64,000 nucleotides of DNA from Arsukibacterium perlucidum DSM 18276 (lineage in GTDB: Bacteria; Pseudomonadota; Gammaproteobacteria; Enterobacterales; Alteromonadaceae), in assembly GCF_000382165.1 (NCBI RefSeq), contig NZ_KB907707.1, positions 62,001 through 126,000 of the forward strand. Direction: 5' to 3'. The stretch's first letter is position 1, and every line of letters starts with the position of its first letter. The notes beneath the pieces were generated by a model. The model ran no database searches. It was given only the letters and a program-made list of their open reading frames with translations, and was not told the origin of the DNA. The translations under genes and the position numbers were made by a program. Positions 29,843-39,133 of this stretch are shown here, piece by piece.

Positions 29843-30039
29843 TGGCTATTAACGTCGCGTTAACTGAAATACTTGCCTGCCCTTTATGTAAAGGAAAATT
29901 GAAATACGATAAAACGGCACAGCGATTAATCTGTCTGGCAGATGGGTTGGCCTATCCGGTGCGTAATAATATTCCGGTGCTGATTGCAGACGAAGCCGAG
30001 CAGTTAAGCCCGGATGAGGTTAAAAAATGGCGTTCGTAG
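29839..30039 (+). CDS. Trm112-family small protein (YcaR-like)
   Basis: A 66-residue protein of the Trm112/UPF0434 family. It has [11 protein letters not shown] with Cys14 and Cys17, [20 protein letters not shown] with one later Cys, and the fixed IPVLIADEA end. In eukaryotes Trm112 activates methyltransferases; the bacterial role is not settled. It sits in the usual bacterial place between lpxK and kdsB. Its first ATG lies over the lpxK stop, with a second ATG directly after. The end overlaps kdsB by 13 bases. Confidence 0.92.
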   Translation: MMAINVALTEILACPLCKGKLKYDKTAQRLICLADGLAYPVRNNIPVLIADEAEQLSPDEVKKWRS

Positions 30040-30782
30040 TGGTTATTCCGGCCCGGTATGCCAGCAGCCGTTTGCCAGGTAAGCCGCTGGCAGATATCGC
30101 CGGTAAAACCATGATTGAGCGGGTGTATCAGCAGGCATTACAAAGTGGCGCCAGCCGGGTGGTTGTCGCGACAGACGACGCCCGGGTCGCGGCTGCGGTA
30201 GACGAGTTTAGTGGTGAAGTGTGCATGACTGATCCAAACCATAACTCGGGCACCGAAAGGTTGGCTGAAGTGGTAAATAAACTGCAGCTTGGCGCAGAAA
30301 CCATAGTGGTTAACGTGCAGGGAGATGAGCCCTTTATTCCGCCCATTATTATTCGCCAGGTGGCTGAGAATCTGGCAGGCCAGCAAAAAGCCCGGATGGC
30401 CACCCTGGCAGTACCGCTGCGCCATGCTGCGGAAATTCGTAACCCGAACATTGTGAAAGTGGTCACAGATAAAGACGGCTATGCCTTATATTTTAGTCGC
30501 AGCGTGATCCCTTACGACAGAGACGGTATTGTCGCTGACGATTTGGCCAGTCACTACCGGCGCCATATCGGCATTTATGCTTATCGGGCCGGTTTTATTC
30601 AGCATTACGTTAACTGGCCGGCGTCGGCGTTAGAGCAAATTGAAAGTCTGGAGCAATTGCGGGTATTGTGGCAAGGTGAAGCAATACATGTTGATACTGC
30701 GCTGGAAACGCCGGCTGTCGGGGTTGATACCCCAGCTGATCTGGAACAGGCCCGCCTGCATGCGAAGAGCCTGCGCCAATGA
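30027..30782 (+). CDS. kdsB: 3-deoxy-manno-octulosonate cytidylyltransferase KdsB
   Basis: A 251-residue cytoplasmic enzyme that activates Kdo as CMP-Kdo for LPS core assembly. Hallmarks are [20 protein letters not shown] at the N-terminus, [13 protein letters not shown] around residue 100, the RHIGIYAYR segment and the closing [12 protein letters not shown]. It overlaps the Trm112 gene at its 5' end. Its TGA stop overlaps the first of three micro-ORFs leading to the next gene. Confidence 0.96.
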   Translation: MAFVVVIPARYASSRLPGKPLADIAGKTMIERVYQQALQSGASRVVVATDDARVAAAVDEFSGEVCMTDPNHNSGTERLAEVVNKLQLGAETIVVNVQGDEPFIPPIIIRQVAENLAGQQKARMATLAVPLRHAAEIRNPNIVKVVTDKDGYALYFSRSVIPYDRDGIVADDLASHYRRHIGIYAYRAGFIQHYVNWPASALEQIESLEQLRVLWQGEAIHVDTALETPAVGVDTPADLEQARLHAKSLRQ

Positions 30783-30823
30783 GCAGCCAGTAATGAGCTG
30801 TTATCAATGAGCTGCTATCAATG
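30779..30823 (+). other. Chain of three overlapping micro-ORFs made by a 14-base tandem repeat
   Basis: Between kdsB and the pseudouridine synthase gene, ATG at 30779 (overlapping the kdsB TGA) reads MSSQ then TAA. That stop shares a base with ATG at 30793, reading MSCYQ then TGA. That stop overlaps ATG at 30807, again MSCYQ then TGA. That stop overlaps the ATG at 30821 of the next gene. The repeat unit is ATGAGCTGYTATCA. The arrangement would let terminating ribosomes restart stepwise; whether they do is inference. Confidence 0.7.
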
Positions 30824-31567
30824 AAGCCGGCCTTTGAGTTGGTGGCAGCAACGACTGAGTTTGTGGTGCTGAATAAAGCCGCTGGTATTAGTTTTCATTC
30901 AGAGCAGGGCGCCGGCTTAGTGGTTCAGGCTGAGCAGGCGCTTGGGTTTAAATTGTTCCCGGTGCACCGACTGGACAAGGTAACATCGGGCTTAATCGTG
31001 CTGGCTCGAAGCAATGAGGCCGCCGCCCAACTCACCAGACTGTTTACCCTTCATCAGGTTGAAAAATATTACCTGGCACTAAGCATGAGTAAACCCGCTA
31101 AAAAGCAGGGCTGGGTAAAAGGTGATATGGCTGCGGCCCGTCGGGGCGCCTGGAAGCTGTTGAAAACCCAGCAAAACCCGGCAGTAAGTTATTTTATCAG
31201 TCAGGGGTTTGCTGATTTGCCTGTGCGGGCCTTTTTGATTAAACCTTACAGCGGCAAAACGCATCAAATCCGGGTGGCCCTTAAAAGTATCGGGGCGGCT
31301 ATTGCTGGTGATGCACTTTATCAGGGAGCGGCAGCAGACCGGGTATATCTGCATGCTTTTGCCCTGAGGTTTAGCCTGGCTGGCAAGGTATATCAGTATC
31401 AGTATCAGCAACTGCCGGAACAAGGAACTTATTTTCAACAGCTCAGCTGCTCTGGCGCCCTGCAGCAGTGGGCGGAGCCCTGGCAGTTGAACTGGCCCGA
31501 CTATCAACAACCGCAATCAACAACCGCAATCGACAACCACAACAGGTTAACCATTAAACATGTCTGA
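30821..31567 (+). CDS. RluA-family pseudouridine synthase
   Basis: A 248-residue enzyme that isomerises uridine in RNA. The catalytic motif HRLDKVTSG holds Asp52. KYYLALSMSKP, the KPYSGKTHQIRVALKSIG motif and the GDALYQG turn are RluA-type. There is no S4 domain at the N-terminus. It is shorter than RluC/RluD and resembles the unassigned RluA subgroup; the target base is not predictable. The C-terminal tail (after about 215) is Gln/Thr-rich and probably disordered. Translation may depend on reinitiation through the upstream micro-ORFs, since I see no clear ribosome-binding site. The end overlaps tcdA by 8 bases. Confidence 0.87.
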   Translation: MKPAFELVAATTEFVVLNKAAGISFHSEQGAGLVVQAEQALGFKLFPVHRLDKVTSGLIVLARSNEAAAQLTRLFTLHQVEKYYLALSMSKPAKKQGWVKGDMAAARRGAWKLLKTQQNPAVSYFISQGFADLPVRAFLIKPYSGKTHQIRVALKSIGAAIAGDALYQGAAADRVYLHAFALRFSLAGKVYQYQYQQLPEQGTYFQQLSCSGALQQWAEPWQLNWPDYQQPQSTTAIDNHNRLTIKHV

Positions 31568-32381
31568 CTATCTCCTTCGTTTTGCTGGTATTGGCCGGCT
31601 GTATGGTACTAATGCGCTGCAAGCATTTTCCCGGGCACATGTCTGCGTAATTGGGATTGGCGGGGTCGGTAGCTGGGCCGCTGAGGCACTGGCGCGTTCG
31701 GGAGTTGGCGAGATCACCCTGATAGACTTAGATGATGTCTGTATCAGTAATATTAACCGGCAGTTGCATGCATTAACTGACACCGTTGGGCAAGATAAAG
31801 TTGCAGTGATGGCACAGCGGATTAAGGCCATTAACCCTGAGTGTATCGTCCATCAGATTGAAGACTTTATCGGCAGCGATAATCTGCGCCAGCTTATAAC
31901 TACAGATATGGATTATGTGGTGGATGCAATCGACTCAATTAAAGCTAAAGTTGCCTTACTGGCGCATTGTAAACGCAATAAAATTAACGTGATCAGTACC
32001 GGCGGCGCCGGCGGCCAGACAGATCCTACCCGGATCCAGATAGCCGATTTAACCCAGACCATTAATGACCCGCTATTAGCTAAAGTACGCAATACGTTAC
32101 GGCGCGATTATAATTACAGCCGAAACCCGAAACGCCGGTTTGGTATAGAGTGTGTTTTTTCTACCGAGCAGTTGGTCTATCCTCAGCCTGATGGCAGCGT
32201 TTGCCAGCAAAAAACAGCTCAGTTAACAGCTGAAGTGAGCAGTATGCGCTTAGATTGCAGCGGCGGTTTTGGCGCGACCACAGTGGTGACAGCCAGTTTC
32301 GGTTTGGCAGCCGTGTCCAGAGTGTTACAAAAAATGGCAGTAAAAGCTAACCAGGTGGCAGTTAACGGCAGCAGTCTTTAA
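31560..32381 (+). CDS. tcdA: tRNA threonylcarbamoyladenosine dehydratase TcdA (CsdL)
   Basis: A 273-residue E1-like enzyme that uses ATP to cyclise t6A37 to ct6A in tRNA. The adenylate-binding turn is GIGGVGSWAAEALARSG (32-48), followed by LIDLDDVCISNINRQLHA and VDAIDSIKAK. The C-terminal GFGATTVVTASFG helix is typical of TcdA. The partners CsdA and CsdE, which serve this enzyme in E. coli, are encoded directly opposite and convergent. The gene overlaps the preceding one by 8 bases, and its last 20 bases overlap the csdE 3' end on the other strand. Confidence 0.93.
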   Translation: MSDYLLRFAGIGRLYGTNALQAFSRAHVCVIGIGGVGSWAAEALARSGVGEITLIDLDDVCISNINRQLHALTDTVGQDKVAVMAQRIKAINPECIVHQIEDFIGSDNLRQLITTDMDYVVDAIDSIKAKVALLAHCKRNKINVISTGGAGGQTDPTRIQIADLTQTINDPLLAKVRNTLRRDYNYSRNPKRRFGIECVFSTEQLVYPQPDGSVCQQKTAQLTAEVSSMRLDCSGGFGATTVVTASFGLAAVSRVLQKMAVKANQVAVNGSSL

Positions 32382-32805
32382 TTCGGGCCATCATGGCATT
32401 TAAACCACTGCCGCGTGACTGGCTGAGGTAGGGTTTCAAATTTAGCTTGTCAAACGCATGGGCCAGTTCAAACTTCTTTAATTCGGCATTGCTCATACCA
32501 TTTACCAGGCTTAACATTATTGCCATTAACCCTTTTACTATCCGGGCTTCACTGTCTAATACGAAGAAGTGTTGGTCCTGATGTTGATTATAATAATGCA
32601 TTAACCAGGCCCGGCTTTCACACCCTTTGACCAGTAACGAGGGCTGCTTCATTTTTTCAGGAATAGGGGGTAATTTGCGGCCCAGCTGCATAAGAATGCG
32701 GTACTTGCTCTGCCAGTCTCTGGCCTGGCTCAGCTCTGGTAAGTCTTCGGCATAAATCTGACTTAGTGCGGGTTTAGTGTCTGTAAGTAACTGGTCTAGG
32801 GTCAT
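32362..32805 (-). CDS. csdE: Sulfur acceptor CsdE (SufE family)
   Basis: A 147-residue sulfur acceptor that takes persulfide sulfur from the cysteine desulfurase CsdA. The acceptor Cys lies in LLVKGCESRAWL (about residue 65). The start YRILMQLGRKLPPIPE and the late ANAELKKF-type segment (MSNAELKKFELAHAF) are SufE-family. It is translated with csdA through a 4-base overlap. Its 3' end overlaps tcdA by 20 bases on the opposite strand. CsdE rather than SufE is chosen because of the csdA and tcdA neighbours and the absence of suf genes. Confidence 0.9.
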   Translation of the reverse strand: MTLDQLLTDTKPALSQIYAEDLPELSQARDWQSKYRILMQLGRKLPPIPEKMKQPSLLVKGCESRAWLMHYYNQHQDQHFFVLDSEARIVKGLMAIMLSLVNGMSNAELKKFELAHAFDKLNLKPYLSQSRGSGLNAMMARIKDCCR

Positions 32806-34019
32806 GCCGTTAATATCTCCGCGGCCTGCGTTAACGCTTGCAGGCTGGTTGCCACATCTGCTTCAGTGTTATAGGGCGCAAATGAGAATCTTACTGCACC
32901 AGCTAACCCCAACTGGCTGAAAAAGGGCATCGCACAATGCTGGCCCCCCCTCACCGCTACAGCTTGCTGGTTAAGGAGCTCTGCCACATCAGCAGGATGC
33001 TCACCTTGGACATTCAGCGCTACAATACCGGCATTATGCACAGGCGATGATAAAATATCCAGCCCGCCAATCTTTTTAAGCCCTGCAAAGAACTGTTTTA
33101 ATAACATTGCCTTATAGTTTTTTACTTGCTCGCTGTTAATTTTTTGTAGCCAGTTGCAGGCCGCTGCCAGGCCTATAGCCCCTGCTATGTCGGGCGTACC
33201 AGCTTCCAGCCGGAACGGCAGAATGTTAAATAAGCTGTGACTAAAGTTAACTTCGCTAATCATTTCGCCACCAGCAAATATTGGGGTAAGTAACTCCAGT
33301 GCTGCTGTTTTGCCATACAAAACCCCTATTCCGGTGGGCCCATACAGCTTATGACCAGACCAGACATAAAAGTCAGCATCCAGGGCCTGGACATCGATTT
33401 TGTCATGGACTATGCCCTGGGCGCCATCAATCACGGTAAGTGCGCCTGTAGCCTTTGCCTGACTAATCATATGTGCAACGGGTTGAATATGCCCCAGTAC
33501 ATTAGAGATATGGCTGAAACTAACCACTTTCGGTTTAAGCGCCAGCAATTCAGCAAAAGCCTGCTGGTCAACCTTATGCTCAGTATCTAGTGGCACAACA
33601 TCAAGTGTTACGCCAAAGCGGCTGCAGTGTAATTGCCAGGGAACGATATTAGCATGATGCTCCAGCGCAGTAATTAGCACCCGGTCACCTGGCTGCAATA
33701 CGGTGTGCATCAGGCCGAAAGCGATTTGGTTAAGCGCTGCGGTAGCACCACTGCAAAATATTATCTGCTGACGTGCACCGGCATTAATAAAAGTAGCAAT
33801 GTCATCACGGGCTTGCTCAAATGCGCGGGTGGCGTTCTGACTTAACGTGTGGGCACCACGATGAACATTGCTGTTGTTGCGCTGATAAAAGCTGGTTATG
33901 GCGTTCACAACCACGTCTGGTTTATGCATGGTGGCGGCGTTATCCAGATAAACCCAACCGGGGTTATGCTGAAAAAACTGAAACTGGCCGCGAAAGTTTA
34001 CAGGGTCAAAAGGCTGCAT
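32802..34019 (-). CDS. csdA: Cysteine desulfurase CsdA
   Basis: A 405-residue PLP enzyme of the SufS/CsdA group (type II desulfurases) that releases sulfur from cysteine. The PLP lysine lies in WSGHKLYGPTG (about residue 224). The catalytic Cys lies in VRGGQHCAMPFF (about 361). LDNAATMHKPD and RRGAHTLS-like NVHRGAHTLS are family hallmarks. It is followed by csdE in a 4-base overlap, and feeds sulfur or redox partners to TcdA in the ct6A pathway by the E. coli model. Confidence 0.93.
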   Translation of the reverse strand: MQPFDPVNFRGQFQFFQHNPGWVYLDNAATMHKPDVVVNAITSFYQRNNSNVHRGAHTLSQNATRAFEQARDDIATFINAGARQQIIFCSGATAALNQIAFGLMHTVLQPGDRVLITALEHHANIVPWQLHCSRFGVTLDVVPLDTEHKVDQQAFAELLALKPKVVSFSHISNVLGHIQPVAHMISQAKATGALTVIDGAQGIVHDKIDVQALDADFYVWSGHKLYGPTGIGVLYGKTAALELLTPIFAGGEMISEVNFSHSLFNILPFRLEAGTPDIAGAIGLAAACNWLQKINSEQVKNYKAMLLKQFFAGLKKIGGLDILSSPVHNAGIVALNVQGEHPADVAELLNQQAVAVRGGQHCAMPFFSQLGLAGAVRFSFAPYNTEADVATSLQALTQAAEILTA

Positions 34020-34102
34020 AAGCTCTCAGAAGGTTAATATGTTAGGCGAATTGTCGGTTGTGCTGCAAAAGATAGCAAGGTTACTGCGCTGTTTTTGGCC
34101 AT

Positions 34103-34128
34103 AAAAAAAGCGGCGATAGTCGCCGCTT
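34103..34128 (-). terminator. Intrinsic terminator downstream of gltA
   Basis: AAGCGGCGA and TCGCCGCTT form a 9-base stem with a TAG loop. On the minus strand it ends in a run of T (34103-34109). Confidence 0.88.
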
Positions 34129-34154
34129 CAATGCTATGCCTTTGCTTAAAAGGC

Positions 34155-35438
34155 TTAACGTTTATCCAGCTTTTTAAAATCGCGACTGGCGTAGCCAGTG
34201 TAAAGCTGACGTGGCCGGCCGATTTTATGACCTTTCTCACCGAGCATTTCATCCCAGTGTGAGATCCAGCCAACGGTGCGTGACATAGCGAAAATAACAG
34301 TAAACATACTGGTCGGAATACCAATGGCTTTTAAAATAATGCCACTGTAAAAATCGACGTTCGGATACAGTTTTTTCTCAATGAAGTAAGAATCTTCCAG
34401 GGCAATCCGTTCCAGCTCCATTGCTACATCTAACAGCGGATCTTTAACATTCAGCTCTTTTAACACTTCATGACAGGTATCACGCATAACTTTAGCCCGC
34501 GGGTCAAAGTTTTTATATACCCGGTGGCCGAAACCCATTAAGCGGAAGCTGTCGTTTTTATCTTTTGCCCGGGCCACAAATTCTGGTATCCGGTCAACAG
34601 AACCGATCTGCTGCAACATCTTCAGGCAAGCTTCATTAGCACCGCCATGTGCCGGGCCCCATAGTGATGCAACACCCGCAGCAATACAGGCATAAGGATT
34701 GGCACCTGAAGAGCCGGCTAAGCGAACTGTTGAGGTGGATGCATTTTGCTCGTGGTCTGCGTGCAACATAAAGATCCGGTCCATGGCTTTGGCCAGGATA
34801 GGGCTGACTTTATAGTCTTCAGCTGGCACCGAAAACATCATATGCAGGAAGTTTTCAGAGTAGCTTAAATCGTTGCGTGGATACACAAACGGCTGTCCGA
34901 CAGTGTATTTGTATGCCATTGCCGAAATGGTCGGTAACTTGGCAATTAGACGGTGGGCACTGCGCTTACGCTGTTCCGGATCGTTAATGTCTAAATCAGA
35001 GTGATAAAACGATGATAAAGCACCAACTACACCGCAGAGCATCGCCATAGGGTGAGCGTCTACCCGGAAGCCCTGAAAGAACGAAGCAATTTTTTCATGG
35101 ACCATGGTATGGCGGGTGATAGTGGTCACGAAATCGGTATATTGCTCTTTTTTGGGTAATTCACCTTCAAGTAGCAAATAGCACAACTCAAGGTAATCTG
35201 AGTGCTCCGCCAGCTGTTCAATAGGATAACCACGGTGTAACAATACGCCGTTGTCGCCGTCAATATAAGTAATTTTAGATTCGCAGGAGCCCGTTGACAT
35301 AAAGCCCGGGTCAAATGTGAAATAACCTTGCTGCCCGAGCGTACGAACGTCAATTACGTCAGTACCAGCCGTGCCAGAATAAATCGGTAACTCAAATGAC
35401 TTACCATCAATCTGCACGACGGCCTTTTTATCTGCCAT
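34155..35438 (-). CDS. gltA: Citrate synthase GltA
   Basis: A 427-residue enzyme that condenses oxaloacetate and acetyl-CoA, the entry step of the TCA cycle. It matches the large hexameric gram-negative type in length, with the extra N-terminal domain containing [20 protein letters not shown]. Catalytic segments are [28 protein letters not shown] and [14 protein letters not shown]; the C-terminal [20 protein letters not shown] stretch is also present. NADH control is usual for this type. It is divergent from sdhCDAB over a 367-base spacer, the arrangement known from E. coli, and ends at a hairpin terminator. Confidence 0.97.
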   Translation of the reverse strand: MADKKAVVQIDGKSFELPIYSGTAGTDVIDVRTLGQQGYFTFDPGFMSTGSCESKITYIDGDNGVLLHRGYPIEQLAEHSDYLELCYLLLEGELPKKEQYTDFVTTITRHTMVHEKIASFFQGFRVDAHPMAMLCGVVGALSSFYHSDLDINDPEQRKRSAHRLIAKLPTISAMAYKYTVGQPFVYPRNDLSYSENFLHMMFSVPAEDYKVSPILAKAMDRIFMLHADHEQNASTSTVRLAGSSGANPYACIAAGVASLWGPAHGGANEACLKMLQQIGSVDRIPEFVARAKDKNDSFRLMGFGHRVYKNFDPRAKVMRDTCHEVLKELNVKDPLLDVAMELERIALEDSYFIEKKLYPNVDFYSGIILKAIGIPTSMFTVIFAMSRTVGWISHWDEMLGEKGHKIGRPRQLYTGYASRDFKKLDKR

Positions 35439-35805
35439 TGGATTTCTCCTAATTGTTGTAGTTTCGGATTCTAAGGGTATTGCAGCTATTCTACTCGCAA
35501 ACTGCCCCTAAAAGTCAATTTTAATGCGTATTTGCTTAATAAGTATTCGACTCTAGTAGTATTGTCAGCAACCCCTAAATGTGTAATGTTTCGCCTGCGG
35601 AATTTTCCGGCTAAAACTAAACAAAAATTGTAATAAGCGCTTATGAAATATATACTATTGCCGGCGTAAAATCAGTTCACCAGCCAGATTGTTTTTTGTT
35701 GAACCAGCTTGAGCAAAAACGAGTATATCGCAAGGGCGGGTGGCTGTTTTTGCAGCACCTAAAACAACAACTAAGCTCTGTACGAGCATCGATAGGCAAG
35801 AAACT
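35439..35805. promoter_or_regulatory. Divergent gltA / sdhC control region
   Basis: This is a 367-base AT-rich spacer between the gltA start (35438) and the sdhC start (35806), with no gene. It holds the candidate sdh promoter described separately. The leader after it (about 140 bases) could hold further regulation. I cannot identify CRP, ArcA or small-RNA sites with confidence by eye. An upstream in-frame ATG at 35740 would extend sdhC by 22 unlike-family residues and is not favoured. Confidence 0.6.
35628..35656 (+). promoter_or_regulatory. Candidate sdhCDAB promoter with a palindrome in the spacer
   Basis: TTGTAA (35628-35633) and TATACT (35651-35656) are 17 bases apart, a good sigma-70 pair. 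The 12-base palindrome ATAAGCGCTTAT (35633-35644) starts on the last -35 base and fills much of the spacer, so a dimeric repressor bound there would block RNA polymerase. The regulator is not identified. Confidence 0.55.
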
Positions 35806-36183
35806 GTGAAAAAGCAAAGACCAGTAAATCTAGATTTATCAACGATCTCTCTACCTGCTGCAGCCAAAGCGTCGATTTTGCATCGTGTGACTGGTGTAGC
35901 AATGTTTTTCGCTCTTGTGTTCGTTATCTGGGCATGGGCGTACTCATTGCAAAGTCAGGCCAGCTTTGACTATGTGCAATCCCTGATGACCTCGCATATT
36001 GCGAAGTTTATCGCCTGGGGCACAATCACAGTGCTTATTTATCACTTATTAGCAGGTGTCAGGCACCTGGTGATGGATATGGGGCATTGGGAAGAGCTTA
36101 AATCAGGTACCTTAAGTGCCAATATCATCATGGTATTGTGGCTTGTATTAGCAGTGTTAGCGGGAGTATGGTTATGGTTCTGA
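35806..36183 (+). CDS. sdhC: Succinate dehydrogenase cytochrome b556 subunit SdhC
   Basis: A 125-residue membrane anchor of complex II that helps bind haem b and ubiquinone. It has three TM helices (about 28-50, 68-88 and 105-124). SILHRVTG carries the Ser/Arg quinone-site pair, and YHLLAGVRHLVMDMGH carries the haem-ligand His. The GTG at 35806 (MKKQRPVNLDLSTI) is chosen because the family starts there and an AGG-containing stretch lies upstream. It is followed by sdhD, which begins within its last codons. Confidence 0.93.
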   Translation: MKKQRPVNLDLSTISLPAAAKASILHRVTGVAMFFALVFVIWAWAYSLQSQASFDYVQSLMTSHIAKFIAWGTITVLIYHLLAGVRHLVMDMGHWEELKSGTLSANIIMVLWLVLAVLAGVWLWF

Positions 36184-36521
36184 ATCAGGCAAGTTTAAAG
36201 CGTGATGGTGTTCAGGATTACGTCTCATTGCGCGCCAGCGCCATCGTATTGGCATTATATACCTTGTTTATCCTAGGTTTCTTTTTAGTCACTCCAGAGG
36301 TTACTTTCGAAGTGTGGCAGGGCTTATTTGCTAATATGGCAATGAAAGTGTTCACCCTGCTGGCGCTGATCTCTATTGCTGTTCACACCCGTATAGGCTT
36401 GTGGCAGGTACTGACTGATTACGTTAAATCAGCCCGGTTACGTGCAGTTTTACAATTCTTCCTTTACGCACTGGCCTTTGGTTATGTCGCGGTCGGCTTA
36501 TTTGTGTTGTGGGGTGCTTAA
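36174..36521 (+). CDS. sdhD: Succinate dehydrogenase membrane anchor SdhD
   Basis: A 115-residue second membrane anchor of complex II. It has three TM helices (about 22-40, 50-73 and 90-112). SIAVHTRIGLWQVLTDYV carries the second haem-ligand His and the Asp-Tyr pair of the quinone site. Several starts are open; the ATG at 36174 has GGGAG 7 bases upstream and gives a family-like N-terminus (MVLNQASLKRDGVQDYV). The start lies 10 bases inside sdhC, and sdhA begins directly after the stop. Confidence 0.92.
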   Translation: MVLNQASLKRDGVQDYVSLRASAIVLALYTLFILGFFLVTPEVTFEVWQGLFANMAMKVFTLLALISIAVHTRIGLWQVLTDYVKSARLRAVLQFFLYALAFGYVAVGLFVLWGA

Positions 36522-38294
36522 GTGAATATTCCAGTAAGAGAGTTTGATGCTATTGTCATCGGTGCCGGCGGCGCAGGTATGCGTGCCGCACTGCAAATCA
36601 CTCAGTCAGGTTTAACCTGTGCATTATTATCTAAAGTGTTTCCAACCCGTTCACACACGGTATCTGCTCAGGGTGGTATCACTGTTGCTTTAGGTAACTC
36701 CCATGAAGATAACTGGGAATGGCATATGTTTGACACCGTAAAAGGGTCAGATTATATCGGTGACCAGGACGCTATCGAATACATGTGTAAAACCGGTCCG
36801 GAAGCGATTACCGAACTGGAAAATATGGGCTTACCGTTTTCACGTTTTGAAAATGGCCGGGTATATCAGCGGCCATTTGGTGGTCAGTCGAAAAACTTTG
36901 GCGGTGAGCAGGCTGCCCGGACTGCTGCAGCGGCTGACCGTACTGGTCATGCTTTATTACATTTGCTGTATCAGCAAAACGTAAAAAATAAAACGCAGGT
37001 ATTCTCGGAATGGTATGCCCTTGATTTAGTAAAAAATCAGGATGGTGCTGTCGTTGGTTGTACTGCAATTGATATCGAAACCGGCGAAATAGTCTATTTC
37101 AAAGCCAAAGCTACCGTGCTGGCTACCGGTGGTGCAGGGCGTATTTATGCTTCTACCACCAACGCTCACATTAACACCGGTGACGGTGTGGGTATGGCAT
37201 TGCGCGCTGGTGTGCCATTGCAGGATATGGAAATGTGGCAGTTCCACCCAACCGGTATTGCTGGTGCCGGTACTCTGGTAACTGAAGGTTGCCGTGGTGA
37301 AGGCGGGTATTTGCTTAATAAAGACGGTGAGCGTTTTATGGAGCGTTATGCACCGAATGCTAAAGACCTTGCTGGCCGTGACGTAGTCGCCCGTTCCATG
37401 ATGACTGAAATCCGTGAAGGTCGGGGTTGCGAGGGCCCATGGGGTGTCCATATTAAGTTAAAACTGGACCACCTGGGAGAAGAAGTTTTAGAGAGTCGCT
37501 TACCTGGCGTTTGTGAATTATCCCGGACTTTTGCCCACGTTGACCCGGTAAAAGAACCTATTCCGGTAATCCCAACCTGTCATTATATGATGGGTGGTAT
37601 TCCAACTAACGTGAATGGTCAGGTTATCAGCCCGAAAGCTGATGGTTCTGAATCTATCGTTGCCGGTTTATTTGCCTGTGGTGAGATTGCCTGTGTGTCA
37701 GTTCATGGTGCTAACCGCCTGGGTGGTAATTCACTGCTTGATTTAGTGGTATTTGGCCGGGCTACCGGCTTGCACCTGGGCGAGGCGTTGGCAGCGACAG
37801 CAGAAGCACGTCCGGCCTCACAATCTGATTTAGACGCCGCTTTAGCCCGCACTCAGCGTTGGGAGCAGAGTAAAGTCGGTCAGGGTGAAGATCCGGTGCA
37901 AATTAAGAAAGACCTGCAAAAGTGTATGCAGCTTAATTTCTCTGTGTTTCGTGAAGGTGACGCGATGGCAGAGGGCCTGGCCGAGCTGAAAGAGATCCGC
38001 GAGCGCTTAAAGTTTGCCCGTTTAGATGATAAAAGCTCTGATTTTAACACTATGCGAATTGAGTGTTTAGAGCTGGATAACCTGATGGAAACAGCTTATT
38101 CAACAGCGGTATCTGCAAACTTCCGGACCGAAAGCCGGGGCGCGCATTCACGTTTCGATTTCCCGGATCGCGATGATGAGAATTGGCTGTGTCATGTGGT
38201 GTATACACCGGATACTGAGTCAATGTTTAAGCGTAAAGTAAATCTGGAACCTAAGTTCCGGGAAGCCTTTCCGCCCAAAGCGCGCACGTATTAA
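36522..38294 (+). CDS. sdhA: Succinate dehydrogenase flavoprotein SdhA
   Basis: A 590-residue catalytic subunit of complex II that oxidises succinate to fumarate. The FAD-binding turn is [13 protein letters not shown] (about 12-24). His45 in [11 protein letters not shown] is the covalent FAD ligand. [21 protein letters not shown] and the active-site Arg region (RDVVARSM) follow, and the C-terminal ends with FPPKARTY. The start codon is GTG, immediately after the sdhD stop. sdhB follows after 13 bases. Confidence 0.97.
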   Translation: MNIPVREFDAIVIGAGGAGMRAALQITQSGLTCALLSKVFPTRSHTVSAQGGITVALGNSHEDNWEWHMFDTVKGSDYIGDQDAIEYMCKTGPEAITELENMGLPFSRFENGRVYQRPFGGQSKNFGGEQAARTAAAADRTGHALLHLLYQQNVKNKTQVFSEWYALDLVKNQDGAVVGCTAIDIETGEIVYFKAKATVLATGGAGRIYASTTNAHINTGDGVGMALRAGVPLQDMEMWQFHPTGIAGAGTLVTEGCRGEGGYLLNKDGERFMERYAPNAKDLAGRDVVARSMMTEIREGRGCEGPWGVHIKLKLDHLGEEVLESRLPGVCELSRTFAHVDPVKEPIPVIPTCHYMMGGIPTNVNGQVISPKADGSESIVAGLFACGEIACVSVHGANRLGGNSLLDLVVFGRATGLHLGEALAATAEARPASQSDLDAALARTQRWEQSKVGQGEDPVQIKKDLQKCMQLNFSVFREGDAMAEGLAELKEIRERLKFARLDDKSSDFNTMRIECLELDNLMETAYSTAVSANFRTESRGAHSRFDFPDRDDENWLCHVVYTPDTESMFKRKVNLEPKFREAFPPKARTY

Positions 38295-38307
38295 GAGGCA
38301 CACTAAA

Positions 38308-39030
38308 ATGAAAACATTGCAATTTTCGATTTATCGTTATAACCCTGAAGTTGATACCGCGCCTCGGATGCAGGAATATACCCTCGATAACCCGGAAGGT
38401 CGGGATATGATGGTGTTAGATGCGTTGGTTAAATTAAAAGAGCAGGATCCGAGTTTGTCATTTCGTCGCAGTTGCCGCGAAGGGGTTTGCGGTTCTGACG
38501 GCTTGAATATGAATGGTAAAAACGGTCTGGCTTGTATAACACCTTTGTCACAGGTTACTAAAGGCAAAGGCGGTAAAATAGTTGTACGGCCGTTACCTGG
38601 CTTACCGGTAGTCCGCGATTTAGTCGTTGATATGAGCCAGTTTTACACCCAGTATGAAAAAGTTAAACCTTATCTGATTAACGATGATAAGTTGCCGCCA
38701 GCGGGTGAGTTTTTGCAAAGTCCGGAAGAGCGCGCTAAGCTTGATGGCTTATACGAGTGTATTTTATGTGCATGTTGTTCAACTTCATGCCCGTCGTTCT
38801 GGTGGAATCCGGATAAGTTTATCGGCCCGGCCGGCTTATTACACGCATACCGCTTTTTAGCTGACAGCCGTGATACGGCAACTGAACAGCGTTTAAATGA
38901 TTTAGACGACGCTTTTAGTGTATTCCGCTGTCATGGCATTATGAACTGCGTTAATGTTTGTCCAAAAGGGTTAAATCCGACTAAAGCTATTGGCCAGATA
39001 AAATCGATGTTGTTAAACCGGGCGCTGTAA
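38308..39030 (+). CDS. sdhB: Succinate dehydrogenase iron-sulfur subunit SdhB
   Basis: A 240-residue electron-transfer subunit of complex II. The 2Fe-2S cysteines lie in SCREGVCGSDG and in the later LACITP. The 4Fe-4S and 3Fe-4S sets lie in CILCACCSTSCPSFWW and CHGIMNCVNVCPKGLNP. Length and layout match E. coli SdhB. The stop lies within the first of two consecutive terminator-like hairpins. Confidence 0.97.
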   Translation: MKTLQFSIYRYNPEVDTAPRMQEYTLDNPEGRDMMVLDALVKLKEQDPSLSFRRSCREGVCGSDGLNMNGKNGLACITPLSQVTKGKGGKIVVRPLPGLPVVRDLVVDMSQFYTQYEKVKPYLINDDKLPPAGEFLQSPEERAKLDGLYECILCACCSTSCPSFWWNPDKFIGPAGLLHAYRFLADSRDTATEQRLNDLDDAFSVFRCHGIMNCVNVCPKGLNPTKAIGQIKSMLLNRAL

Positions 39031-39043
39031 GGCGCCCTTTTTT
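39020..39043 (+). terminator. Terminator at the end of sdhB
   Basis: GGGCGC and GCGCCC form a 6-base stem with a 6-base loop that includes the sdhB stop codon, followed by six or more T. Confidence 0.7.
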
Positions 39044-39055
39044 AGTTAATATTTG

Positions 39056-39094
39056 AAAAACCGGCCATTTCGCATGCGAAGTGGCGGTTTTTTT
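39056..39094 (+). terminator. Second terminator-like hairpin between sdhB and sucA
   Basis: A long imperfect stem joins AAAAACCGGCCATTTCGC to GCGAAGTGGCGGTTTTT, with one bulged G and one G-T pair, ending in a T-run. Together with the hairpin before it, it should strongly reduce read-through from sdh into suc. Confidence 0.75.
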
Positions 39095-39133
39095 GCTAAT
39101 TTTTTCCAGGTGCTCAGAAATAAGGGAAACTAA

